Shown here: piece by piece, positions 1-11,162 of the stretch
Layout: the number at the start of each line of letters is the position of its first letter
How positions within the stretch are numbered: position 1 is the stretch's first letter
Source of the DNA: Chalara sp. BL73
Taxonomy: Eukaryota; Ascomycota; Leotiomycetes; Helotiales
Assembly (NCBI GenBank): GCA_918026815.1
Contig: CAKJVC010000012.1
Location: 2,666,001-2,730,000, forward strand
Direction of reading: 5' to 3'
DNA length: 64,000 nt
Notes under the pieces: generated by a model
The model's database searches: none
Told to the model about the DNA's origin: nothing
What the model saw: the letters and a program-made list of their open reading frames with translations, nothing else
Program-made: the position numbers and the translations under genes

Positions 1-1515
1 GTTGAAGATCATCTATATCATATGATAGAGCGGGTTATTTATGAAATGCGGAAGCCTGAGTCGTCATCTCCACTTCGCCGCCGAAAATTTCCTCTTTCGG
101 AGCGGCATTCTTGGTGACTGTGCAAGTCACACCACTTCCTATGGTATGAGGATGAGTATGTTTATACGCGTTAGTCTGTGTATTTCAGAGTTCTATGTAT
201 CTAGGCTTTGAAGCTCTTGCAAAGGAAACAAAAATTCGGCTGGTGGTTATAATCACGTGATTAACAATACTTCTTTTGATACATGCTCCAGACGATCGAA
301 GCGGCACTATCTAGAAAGAGCAAAAAGCTACAATCTTGTTGCATGAATTAGGGGCTTCCAATCTTCCGCCATAAGAGTGTGATTTGTGGTTGACAATAGA
401 AGAGGGATAGCGCGCCAAGACTTTCACATTCTTGATCTGCAACCACCTCTTGCTCCCCCTTTTAAGGTAGGACATCAACTAGAGTCGCTCAGTATAAGGT
501 AGATATCTCTCAGAGGCTTCGTGTGTTTTCATTACCCCTATGTATGTGCCTCCGTGAAGTGTTTCACATCTACCGGGAGCTCATCTGTCGTAACGTTACC
601 CCAAGCTTCTAGCGATGTCTTAGGAAGGACTTCACTACGACCTAAACAGATCTCTCCAGCCGACGAACTTATACTATCCTGGTGCCGAAATCTACGTAAA
701 ATGTACGACATCTGACTGAAGTGGGAGAGCGGCACGGCAAAAAAGCCCTAAATGAACAGCAAGATGCCCTGACGATCTCCCGCCCTACCTCATCTCCTTT
801 CCGCATCTAGACGCGACGTTACTGCGCGACGCGCTGTCCCTCGTTGGAATGTGAAATTACTTGTATGCAAGGCAGCGCTCTGTTTCGCCAGACATACTAC
901 TCTATCAGTAGGGTCTTGATCAACTTCCTGAACGCGATTGAATTCGCCTTCCAATCTCTTATCAGGATGGTCGTACAAGGCGCATTTCCATCTGTGCCGT
1001 ATTGATACGGTGCACCTGTCAAGTATTAAGGTTTTTGGCCGCACATTCAGGATCTGTCATGCGATATTGAGAGGCCCTGGTTCTACCATCAAGCCCTCGC
1101 GAACATTGACCGTCGCGTGAGTAGGTCTCGCCGACCCTTGATCACGAGGGCAAGGATGGGTATCTTGACTCTGGTGCTTGGGCTAAGAAGTCCTCGGCAC
1201 CACTGACACCGGCTTTCATTTTAAGATTGCATTTGGACCTCATCTAGATCCAACCCTCCATGTTGTAAGTACCATCATGGGAGAGGTAGAAGTCGATGAA
1301 ACCTTCCACTCCGCGCATGTACCTTAAGCTTGCCACCCAAGATGTCTTGCTGGTTCCATTCAGGAAGTGTTCCCTTTTGAGGAGCCAACGGATGCAATAT
1401 TATAGACAGGTCCTGTTGCTATAAAGGCGGCTCTAGAACCTAGATTTATATTTTCACAGTAGGGATTTCGACCTGTAGATATTCTATTCTTCACGCTCCT
1501 TTCATAAATTTGACT
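1..1515. other. Gene-free left flank
   Basis: I see no credible gene here. Only short open frames without splice continuity or family motifs are present on either strand. The last ~100 bases before the chitinase start are AT-rich and probably hold its promoter and 5' leader, but I cannot point to a specific element. Confidence 0.5.
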
Positions 1516-3067
1516 ATGGTTTCCTTTCAAGGCTTGAGCGCTTTGCTCACCCTAGTGCAAATGGTCTCTGCAGGCTATAACTCAGGATCGTTCAAGAACA
1601 TTGCCCTCTATTGGGGTATGATCCCATGTCTGTTTGTGTAAGAAGCTCGAGTTGACCCTTCACAGGTCAAAATTCCATGAATGTTGGAACTCCCGGCATT
1701 GCCCAGGGTCGATTGTCTTTGTATTGCGCCAGTAAGTGGCACTCTTTTGGTAGCATGAAATTGACAGTATGCTAATCAAATCTAGGCACGAGCTTGAACG
1801 TGAGTCTATAAATATGTGAACCATACATACGAATAGGTCATAAAGGCGAGCTAACCTTGGCTTGTATTCAGATTATCCCGGTTGCCTTCCTAGTCAGCCT
1901 CAAAAACCCAGAGATTAACCTTGCCAATCAACAAGATGGTTGCGCTACAATTACAGGATCGAAGCTGTTATATTGCAAAGACGTTGAGTGCGTAAGAACT
2001 CTTGATATACCTTTAATTCTCTGACAATTTTTAGGGCGGATATTGTGACCTGCCAAAAAACCTATGGCAAGACCATTTTACTCTCTATCGGAGGTGCAAC
2101 CTACACAGAGGGTGGTTTCGACAGCGCTGCCGCCGCTACAGCCGGAGCACAGAATATCTGGAAGATCTTTGGCCCATATAACAGCGGTGTTCCCCGCCCA
2201 TTCGGCACGTCAGCCGTGGATGGTTTTGATTTCGACTACGAAGCAACCGTTAATAACATGATCCCATTTGGAGTAGAGCTCCGCCGACTCATGGATGCTG
2301 ATAAAGCTTCCACCGGCAAGAACTGGCTTCTGACTGTCGCACCCCAATGCGAGTTCCCCGACAGGGCGAATGGAGCCATGTTGGACGGCCAAGTCTTCTT
2401 TGACATCGTCATGATCCAATTCTATAATAACTGGTGCGGCGTACAAAACTTCAACAACCCCAACGCCTGGAACTACCCTGTCTGGCATAATTGGGCGAAA
2501 ACCGCTTCCAAGAACCCCAATGTTAAGCTCATGATCGGCGTCCCTGGCGGTCCTGGCGCTGCTGGCTCGGGATATGTCGATGCTGCCACTCTTGCCCCAA
2601 TTATTCAGTACGGAAAAGGGTATGATACTTTTGCTGGTATCATGATGTGGGATGCTAGTCGGGTGTGGCAAAACCCAGGGTTCTTGGATGCGGCAGCTAG
2701 TAATTTGGGGCTTCCGGCACCTACGACGACATTAACAACAATCACGACGGCTGGACCGACCCCAACCCCGACTGGCGGAACTGGAGGCACGATTCCTCAA
2801 TGGGGACAAGTAAGTTGATTCCGCCTCCAAATAATCAATTCTCTTTCCAACATCTGGGAACTGAAGCGCTAATAGAGAGCCGAAACAACCACTCACTTGG
2901 TAGTCTCGGCTCTTAAGACACTCCTCGGAGCTCCCTCTCCTTATTTAAAAGTAACAATTACAGAGCTAATTTCTTGATAGTGTGGAGGTGAGGGATGGAC
3001 AGGAACTGGCACTTGTGCAGCCCCTTACACTTGTGTTGGAAATGAATGGTGGAAGCAATGCCAGTGA
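1516..3067 (+). CDS. Secreted GH18 chitinase (class III type) with C-terminal CBM1
   Basis: Predicted endochitinase, 385 residues, cleaving beta-1,4-GlcNAc bonds in extracellular or cell-wall chitin. Six exons close in phase: 1516-1615, 1666-1731, 1786-1799 (14 nt), 1872-1987, 2035-2809, 2981-3067. The start is the ATG opening a hydrophobic signal peptide (about residues 1-19), followed by NIALYWGQNS, typical of hevamine-like GH18. LLSIGG is the second conserved GH18 block. DGFDFDYE (161-168) is the DxxDxDxE active site with the proton-donor Glu168 intact; Tyr replaces the more usual Ile before it. A Thr/Pro/Gly-rich linker (about 328-352) leads to WGQCGGEGWTGTGTC...WWKQCQ, a fungal CBM1 with its cysteines. 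The CBM1 appears only after removing the last, 171-nt intron, so a model without it would lose the binding module. Nutrition, mycoparasitism or wall remodelling are all possible roles. Confidence 0.93.
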
Positions 3068-4349
3068 TGAGGTGGTTGATCAGTTTCTCGAAGCCTGCCA
3101 TGGAAAGAGAATTTTATTCTTGTATATACTTCTTGCATGGTTCATTGGGAATATTTTTGTTCTTTGTATCTAATACTGTTGGGCATTTGTACATATTGGG
3201 TTAACCTTCCAGAGTGAAGCCGCGAAGTCAGCAACTGCGCTATATCATCATATCCTTCAAATCAATGACAATGTTGAAATAGTGACAGCATAAAGGTAGT
3301 CGACAGCACTGTGGTTTTCACTGTAGTTTGAATTTAAAAGATCAAGCAGAGCTCTATAACCTCAAGGGTCTTTTTGGCTCGCACAGCCTTAGGTTCAGGC
3401 TTCCACTGGTACTAAATAAAGTCTATTTGAATGCCTAGCTTGGTATGAAAACAACACCTGCTCCTTGGCTCTCTCAGAGGTTTACCGACAGCCCAGAGTC
3501 TAAATTAGAACAGGATACTCTCCTCATTTATAAGGCTTGCAGTATTATCGAATGACTCAAGAGAATGCTTCTAAAGCTTACTGATCCATGTGGAATATGA
3601 TTATGGGTTTCTTGATCAAAGTGCCTACTATAAAAGCACAGCACGTACGCTCTAGAAAACTTTAAGAGGTTCAAGAAAAGGAACGAAGAAAATGGCGATA
3701 CATGATGTGAGTAAGGGCCCATTAGAAAATAAAATGAACTGGGTTGACGCTCAGACTGTGGTAATTCGTCAAATATTGCTGCTGAGATTTCTTTACACTT
3801 AGATTGAGCTCGAGGATCATGCTCTTGGAGGGAAAGCAAAGGTGAGGACACAGAGCATGTTAACAATAGCGACGGTTGTGATGAAACTGTGAGTGGATCT
3901 AGATTGACGATTGCAGAAAGGGAGTATGTAGTGTCGGTCTTTCTGATCTAAGATCGAGGTTCCCTGTTGCCTGAACTAATGTTCTAGTTTATTCCGTACT
4001 ATGAGCGCACGTACCAAAATAGACTGGTATCATGAAGCTCTTCCAGTTAGGCTCAAAATGTTCTCATTGCAGAAGCCCCCTGGAATTTTGAACCATCCCT
4101 TTCCAATGGCTCTTCGATAGAAAAATGCTTGCTAGCTTATGCACACCAGGAGCAACACGGTCGGAGGAGTAATTATCCATCACATGCGCGCCAACGAGCG
4201 GAACAAAGATCTACCTTTGCATTTCCGCCGACGAACATCCTGTATAGCACTCCTGTTTTGGGGGTTTGATAGGAGAGCTTGTAAGAGGTACAACAACGAA
4301 TACGACATTGACAGCAAAGGTACTGTGAGTGGAATAAACTGATGGGTGT
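3068..4349. other. Gene-free stretch between chitinase and LTR element
   Basis: The open frames here are short and lack recognisable motifs or good splice continuations. The first ~150 bases are T-rich and probably contain the chitinase 3' UTR. I found no RNA gene. Confidence 0.45.
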
Positions 4350-4354
4350 GTAAC
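4350..4354. repeat. Target-site duplication, left copy (GTAAC)
   Basis: GTAAC lies immediately before the TGTCGG start of the left LTR and is repeated exactly after the right LTR at 9910-9914. Five base pairs is the usual duplication length for LTR elements. Confidence 0.85.
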
Positions 4355-4524
4355 TGTCGGATCACTCTACCTGTGGCAACACCACGTCTTTACGTGGATT
4401 GCTTAGGTTGAATGTGATTGATTGTTGAAGGTTGAATGGAGGAATGAGGATATGCCCCTTCCAGGGTCATGTGACGGTGTCACATGACCTGTCCCCCATT
4501 CAATAACTAATCTACGTACAAACA
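4355..4524. repeat. Left long terminal repeat (170 bp)
   Basis: Begins TGTCGGATCAC and ends GTACAAACA. It matches 9740-9909 at 169 of 170 positions. It contains a perfect 11-bp inverted repeat with a 3-nt spacer (GGTCATGTGAC / GTCACATGACC, 4465-4489). At 170 bp it is short for a fungal LTR. No convincing tRNA primer-binding site follows it; the next bases are CTGGGCATAC. Confidence 0.9.
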
Positions 4525-4677
4525 CTGGGCATACTTTAAGAATGCCCTGAATTGCTATTGAATAGAATCGATGAAAAGGATCAAAAGAAAAAATCAATTT
4601 GATTGGCCAGTGGCCAGGTCGATAAGCCTTTCTATTAGCCAGTATCTCATTCGCAAATACCTTTCCCCAAACCTTCT

Positions 4678-4742
4678 TTGCAAAGCGTCCTTGTAAAACG
4701 TTCTTGCAAAACGTCTTTGCAAAACGTTTTTACAAAACGCCC
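4678..4742. repeat. Five tandem 13-bp units inside the element
   Basis: Five consecutive 13-mers of the form TTGCAAAACGTYY at 4678, 4691, 4704, 4717 and 4730. All differences among the units are transitions (C/T or G/A). The array sits exactly where ordinary base composition gives way to the AT-rich interior. Confidence 0.8.
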
Positions 4743-7700
4743 GCAACGCTCCGTAACGTTTCTTATTCGGTTTTCTCTACTTATTCTACGGCTCGGATAT
4801 CGATTGTATTAGTGTTAATAAGCTGTTTTAAAGCTGTAAAAGCTTTGCTTTTAGTAAAAAAGTTAGCGAAATTGCTATTACTACTTATTTACTTGACTTT
4901 CGCGATCTTTTTTCGTTTATATAATTAGCGAAAGCATAAAACGTCGATTATAAGCCGCTTTTTTTGTGTAGTTTTTAGCTTAACAAAACAGTCGTACAAT
5001 AACTTTAAATCTATGCAAAAAACTAAAAAAATAGTAATATTAAAAATTTTGTCGATTGTAGCTTTAATCGAAGCGCTAATATCAAATTTATAAGCTATAG
5101 TATAAAGCTTAAAAGCTAATACGCTTTTTGTTACTTTTTTGTACTTAACTAACAATTAGTAAATAATATTTGCTCGATTTTAACTGTTAGTTAGTACTAA
5201 TATATACTTAATTTAAAATAAAAGATTTTTATTGTTAGCGAAAAAAAAGTCAGTAAATACTAGTAAGTTTAAAATTTTAATATTTAATTTAACGAATCGA
5301 AAACTGCAAGTAAAATTGTCGATTTGCTATTAAAGCTGCTTGTTTAAAACTTTAATAGCTTTTTTGTTAAAGTTAGTTGTTTAAGCTGCAAAAAATAAAT
5401 TAAAAAAAGCTTCCGGCTGTAATATAAAAGCGATATAAGCTTTTTTTGCACGTTAAGCAATATATTAATTTTTAATGTCGACAAACTTAAAGTTTTTGCA
5501 TTAGCGTTTTTAAAAAAGCGTAATAATTCCGGCTGCGTCGAGCTTTACAAAGCTTTTATTAAACTTAATTAAATAATCGAGTATAAAAACTTTTTTATTT
5601 TTAGCTAGTAATCGAGTTTGTTTTAGTTTGCTTTGCTTTAAATTTGCAAAATCGAAGTTTTCAAAAAACAGTGTATTGTCGGTTTGTAAACCGACAAGCT
5701 CGAAAAGTTAGTTGCTAAACAAAAAATATAAGTCGTAAATTAATTAGCTTATTTCGAGTTTTTTTAAGTAATACGTGTAATAAGTTTTAAACTAATAGTT
5801 GCCGGCTTTTGAAACGCTGTACAATAGTTTAATTATTTTAAAAATTAAACTTTTGTTTAGTTTACTAGCTAATTTTAGTAAAAGCGTAATGTAAAAATCA
5901 CGGTTAAGTTTAGTAGCTAATTAAACGTAAACTTGAAAAATGTTTCGTAAGTATAAAGTTTTTACAAGCTGTAAACAAGCCGCAAAACAAAATATTAAAC
6001 GTTAATTAACTCGTTAAATTGTAAGTAATTAAATTAGTACAAGCTTTTTTTTTAAATCGTTATAAGCTTAAACGACTAAACGTAATTTTTCGAAAACTTA
6101 ATTAGTTTTTTTGTTTTTAATTTTATCGACGAATTTTAAATTAAAAATTCGTACGTTTCAAAAAACTGTAGCAAAGTTTACTATTTTAAACACTTTTTTT
6201 TTTAGCAAGCCTGTAATTTCCAGTTAGCGAAAAGCTGCAAAAAAATCGTTGTTTTGTATAAAAGCTGTAATATTAAAAAAAAAGTTTTTGCAAAGTTTTT
6301 TTCGGCCGCGTTTAGCTAGTTGTAGTTGTAACAGTAGCACAAAAACAGTAATTGAATTCTCGAACTGTAATAGCTGTTCGAAACTTGTAACGAAACTTAC
6401 AAGCCGTAAAAGTTGTGTAAGCTTGTTATTTTTCTGGTTTTTTTCTGTATAGTAAAGTTTTATAGTTATTAATCGAAAAGTAATTAAGCTGTAAAGTAAG
6501 TCGATTACATATAATTCTTTTTTAATTAATATTAGTTTATATAAACTATTTTAGTAGCTACGTTTTTTTGTATTGCTTTTTTTTTATACTAGTACTAGCA
6601 AGTTCAAAAAGAAATCGTAAATAGCGTCGATTTTAAAGCTATTTTGCATGTTAAAAACATTGTTAACTTAGCGTGCAGCTTTAAGTTTTTTGATTTTTTT
6701 TATAGTTTTTTTAAAAACTGTAGCTCGTTGCTGAACAATAACTAAAAAAGCGTCGAGTTTAGTAATTCGTAAATAAACTCCGTAAATCAATAACGTAAAT
6801 ACAAGCTTGTTAAGCTTTACAAAGTCGTTTACAGCTTTAAAAGCTATTTGCAAAACTATATTTTTGTCGATATTTTGAATTTCGGCCGTAATAATTTAAA
6901 AAGCACGACGCAAAAAGCCGTAGTATTGTTTGACTAGTTTAATTAAATTGTAAGCTTTTACAAATACAGTTTTAATTTTAATGCTTATAAAGCCGGCGTA
7001 TTGTTTAAATTTTTTGCTAACAAAATTTTTGCCGACGTTAATAGCAATCAAGTTAAAAAAGCTTAAATAAATGTTAATCTAGTATATGTATAGCACGTTT
7101 TATATATACTTTGCGCTAATATTTTAAAGCTATTTTTTTGTTTAATATCGAATAGTTTAATTAACGATATAAAGCAATAAACTTTTGTCGATATATATAA
7201 TATCGACAATAATACAATAATTAAATTCGATATTGCTATTTTCGATTGTAAACTTGAATTTGTTAAAAGATTTATTATGCTTTTAGCAGTAAAAGCAATA
7301 TCGAGTTAAGTGTTTTAAAGCACTTTTGTTAACTTTATAACTAGTACAAATTAATACTGTTTCGAGCTTATTTATTAAAAAATAGCCGAATTAGTAATAA
7401 AGCCGGCGTAGCTTTAAATTAGTAAAATAGCAAAAATTATTGTTGAAAAAGTTTTTCAGAAAAAACTGTAATAAAGTGTTTTAAAACAAAAACGAATAGT
7501 TAAAACAACGTATAATTAGCACGTTGCTGTTCGAAATAACTAAAACGTTTTTTAAATTGTTTAAGTAAACTTGTAAAAAATCTATATTCGCGAAGCTAAA
7601 AAAAAATAAAGTGTTTGTTTTAACTATATAAAATTGTATTTAATTTAATAAAGTATTAAAAAAAATAAAGCTAATTAACGTTGTAAATTTAATACTAAAC

Positions 7701-9739
7701 TGTACTTTAACTATTTTTTTTGTCGAGTTATCGATACTGATATTAAAGCTGCTTTAGCGCTGTAAAGCTTAAAACTAGCTATAGCCGGCTGTCGAGTGTT
7801 TAAAAACGCCGGTGTCGATTATAATACTGTAAAATTAACTAAAGTTATAGCGTAATAAATTAATAAGTGTAGCAGCGTAAACGTTAGCGTTGTACAAGTT
7901 GTTTTTAAAGTTAGCTGTAAAGCTGTTGTTGTAAATATAGCTCGTAGCAGTAATTAAATAGCTTACAAATCGATTATTTAACTTTGTAACTAGCGAAGCT
8001 GCGTTGTTGTTTGCAAAGTAGTTTGTTGCAAAACATTTTGTTTAATTAGTAAAACTAAATTCAAAGTTTAAATTAAAAAAAAAGTCGAAATTAAAGTCGG
8101 CTTTAACTGTTAAAGCGCTAAAAGCTTTATTGATATTTTTAAAATCGCTTTCGTTATTGTTGTTGCTTTTAAAAGTTATAATATATTAGTGTAAACTGTT
8201 GTTAAAGTATTTGTTAAAATTAAATACTTTAATATCGAATTTACTTAAATTACGAATTTTAAATCGAGTTTTTGTTTTTTCTTGTTTTTTGAAACTGTAT
8301 TTCTACGAGCGGCAATTCTTTTTTTTGTACACAAAACAACGGCTTTTGTGTTGTAAACTGTACTAACAATTTTTTAAGTTGTAATTGTGCTTTTTACTGT
8401 AGTACCGACAGTTTGTAAAATACGCTGTAAAATCTGAATTAACTGTTTTATAAGTTGCAATTAAAAAACGTAAGTCGTTAATTAAACTTGCTACAGTGCT
8501 TGCGAGTTTATAGCAAACGTACTAGCAAGCTTTATTTTGTTAGCAAACTGTAATAAGTTTGTTGTAAAATTTTTTTTTAAATCGAAAGCTAATATTTAAG
8601 CTATACTAAAACTAACGCAAGTTTTTAACTAAAAACTAAAAGTATTCTGTAGTCGGCTTTTTAAAATTGTTTGCAATTACGTTTTAAAAAGTTGTGTTGT
8701 TTTATCGACTTAATATATTACATTTGTATTTAAAATTTTCGAAGTAATTAAAAGTTGCAGTATATATTTAATTAAAAGTAACAGTGTTGTTAGTATTCTT
8801 GAAATTAGTATAGTAATAGTCGAAAACTAAACTTCGTAGTATAGTCGAATAAGTTTAAGTTAATACTATTTTTAGTATATTTGTTTTGTTGCACAAATCG
8901 AAAAAAATAGTTAACTTGAAGTTAAAATTGTTATTTTTTTTATTGTACTTAATATTTTCGCTATACAGCTTAGTTAAAACAGCTAATTCTTTGCTGTAAC
9001 TATAGTTTTTTTCTAATTGTGCGTTTATATTAAATTCACGCAATTGCTAAGCTTGTTTTTTTTCCGGGCTAGTTAACAAGCCGGAAAATAAAGTTTAATA
9101 AAACTGAAAATTGTTGCGAAACTCGTAAATTGTAAGTCGTTTTTGTATTCGTTTAAAAAGCTTTACGAATGTTATTTTGCTTAAGCTTTTCGGTTAGTTT
9201 AACAAAACTTTAATATTTTTATTATTTTAAATATAGCGTTTTTTTTATTTGCTACGTCGTGTAAAGTTTAGCTTAAAAATCTGGATTTGTTGTAAAATAG
9301 TACGTAAACGCTATTGTTGTACAAATAAGCTCGTAAGTTTTAGCAAGTCGAAAAAGTAATTTTGTTGAATTTTTTTTTGTCGAAATTTTTGAAATTATTT
9401 TAAAAAAGCTTTTAAAAATCGATATTCAGCTTTGTATTGTCGGTATATCTTTTAATTTTCGCCACTACGTATAAATTAAAGTTTTTTACTGTAGCTTTTT
9501 TTGCGTTAATACTATATTGCTATTTGTTTCCGTCGATTAGTTTTTGCTTTCCGGAAAAGCTTGCAAAAATAGTTATAATTAGCTAAGTACGCGTACGGTT
9601 TTGTTTAGAAATTAGTTCGAAGCAAATAAAGTTGCAGATCCGGTGCAGCGTTACAAAAATCAAAAATCAAAAAATAAGTTGTAGTTGAATTAAGTTGATT
9701 CGAGTTCGATATTCTGATCTGAAAAATCTAACTGATCAG

Positions 9740-9909
9740 TGTCGGATCACTCTACCTGTGGCAACACCACGTTTTTACGTGGATTGCTTAGGTTGAATGT
9801 GATTGATTGTTGAAGGTTGAATGGAGGAATGAGGATATGCCCCTTCCAGGGTCATGTGACGGTGTCACATGACCTGTCCCCCATTCAATAACTAATCTAC
9901 GTACAAACA
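9740..9909. repeat. Right long terminal repeat (170 bp)
   Basis: Same sequence and orientation as 4355-4524 except T at 9773 where the left copy has C. The internal palindrome is retained at 9850-9874. It is followed directly by the GTAAC duplication. Near-identity of the two LTRs implies a recent insertion. Confidence 0.9.
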
Positions 9910-9914
9910 GTAAC
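9910..9914. repeat. Target-site duplication, right copy (GTAAC)
   Basis: Exact copy of the GTAAC at 4350-4354, adjoining the outer end of the right LTR. Confidence 0.85.
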
Positions 9915-10199
9915 TTTGCAACTTCGACTTGAGGACTCATAGATCATTTTCATTGTAAAAAAAAGTAACTTCGTTCTTGCTTGATGCCCTCCATGAGAGG
10001 AAAACTAGCGTACATATATACCTAGGATTTTTCAACTCCTGAGGCATCCACCCTATTCTGCTCACAGTACCGGTAGCAGTTTAATATAGAATTTGATAAA
10101 ATTAAATAATGCTGAAGATGGTGCTTGATCCGAGAATGAGGTGTATACACCGAATCGCAAAACACGCTGACTGATATTCCCTTCCCCTAGTACAGGATA

Positions 10200-10566
10200 A
10201 TGAAGCACCTTCCTGTCTCATCCCTCTATATTCTTGAACGAGTTCAAGCTTTTCAATTGCATAATTCGAAAGACAGATTAATCTTAGGCTACTTTTTAGA
10301 TAAACCTTCCAAAGAGCTATCACCTGGAGACAAATATTTATTCTTTTCAAGCTGTCAAACTTTTGCTAGCTTCATAGTAAGTGCAAAATATCCTATTCAA
10401 AAAGTATTTTCTTGAACGAATTTTCCTTATAAAAGGATATGTTCAATAGTTTGGGATTGCCATTGATGAAGAAAGTGACTATCGAGTACGCGTACTCGCA
10501 CACGTAGACATGGCTCTGAGTTATGCATTTCCCCTGCTGGAGAATATTGCGGTAGATTATGTTGAG
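10200..10566 (+). pseudogene. Possible two-exon fragment of an unidentified gene
   Basis: An open frame from ATG 10200 can be spliced at a good donor (10377, GTAAGT) to an acceptor ending at 10449. It continues in frame for 39 codons to 10566, where another donor-like GTAAAC follows. The conceptual product (98 residues) contains segments such as LGYFLDKPSKELSPGDKY and ALSYAFPLLENIAVDYVE, which look protein-like, not random. I could not find a plausible continuation or a family. It may be a relic, an incomplete gene, or chance. Confidence 0.22.
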
Positions 10567-10763
10567 GTAAACTTAACTCGCTAGTGAGTAATAAGAATGT
10601 TTACAAAAATGACAACAGCCAAAACACTGACAGCAACAACTCGGTTAGAACTAACTTCTCTCTTAGGGTACTTGCTATGGAAGCAACTTTTAGACTATCA
10701 ATTTGACTACTTGGTGTAGTGTAGTGACAAATACAACTCCCGAAGGGGCAACATCACCGTGAG

Positions 10764-10790
10764 CGATGGGACTTCTTGGAAGTCCCATCG
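10764..10790. repeat. Perfect 12-bp hairpin
   Basis: CGATGGGACTTC, spacer TTG, then its exact reverse complement. It lies in a gene-free region 3' of the aldehyde dehydrogenase gene, about 370 bp beyond its stop codon. No flanking duplication suggests a MITE. Function unknown. Confidence 0.7.
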
Positions 10791-11084
10791 TAAGCGATAT
10801 TGAGGAGCTTGCTTAAATACAAGTTTTTCACGAGAGCATCCTGGGGAAATTGAAAGAGTCCTCAAAGTGAGAACCACTATTCCTTTTGAGCTTATTGTGA
10901 GGTAGTCTCATTGCTGACGCAGGCGGGCAGCCTAAACGGTTGTGAGTAGATCTGCATTTTGGTTCAATAGGGCAATATTTCCTGAGTACGATGATTCAAA
11001 CTAAGATCCGAGAAACCATACTTGTAATGGCTCCAGTGACTAGCGAGGAAGGAACATCCGTAACTTCAAGATTGAGGCACATGC

Positions 11085-11114
11085 ATACTCCGAAGTATTA
11101 TAAGTACGGAGTAT
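11085..11114. repeat. Inverted repeat ATACTCCG...CGGAGTAT near the dehydrogenase 3' end
   Basis: Eight-base-pair perfect arms around a 14-nt spacer, about 50 bp past the stop codon of the minus-strand gene. It could form a hairpin in the 3' UTR. It is short enough that chance cannot be excluded. Confidence 0.4.
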
Positions 11115-11162
11115 CTTCAAAAACATTAATATTTCCATTTCATTCATATCCAGTAGCGCCGG

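Larger units (their letters stand above)
4355..9909. mobile_element. LTR retrotransposon-type insertion with AT-rich, gene-less interior
   Basis: A 5,555-bp unit bounded by two direct 170-bp repeats that start TG and end CA and differ at one position (C4388 versus T9773). It is flanked by a perfect 5-bp direct repeat GTAAC at 4350-4354 and 9910-9914. These are the hallmarks of an integrase-mediated LTR-element insertion. From about 4743 to 9600 the interior is extremely AT-rich (about one quarter G+C in lines I counted), full of stops on all frames, with no frame above about 85 codons. I could not recognise gag, protease, RT or integrase. About 215 bp inside the left LTR and about 100-140 bp inside the right one have ordinary composition. 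RIP (repeat-induced point mutation) is the standard fungal explanation for the interior, but the almost identical LTRs argue that the interior was already AT-rich when this copy inserted. Orientation is not determined. Confidence 0.88.

Noticed and set aside
4743..9600. Possible gag-pol remains in the AT-rich interior
   Set aside because: I looked for RT and integrase motif remains on both strands and could not recognise any through the mutations; claiming them would be guesswork.
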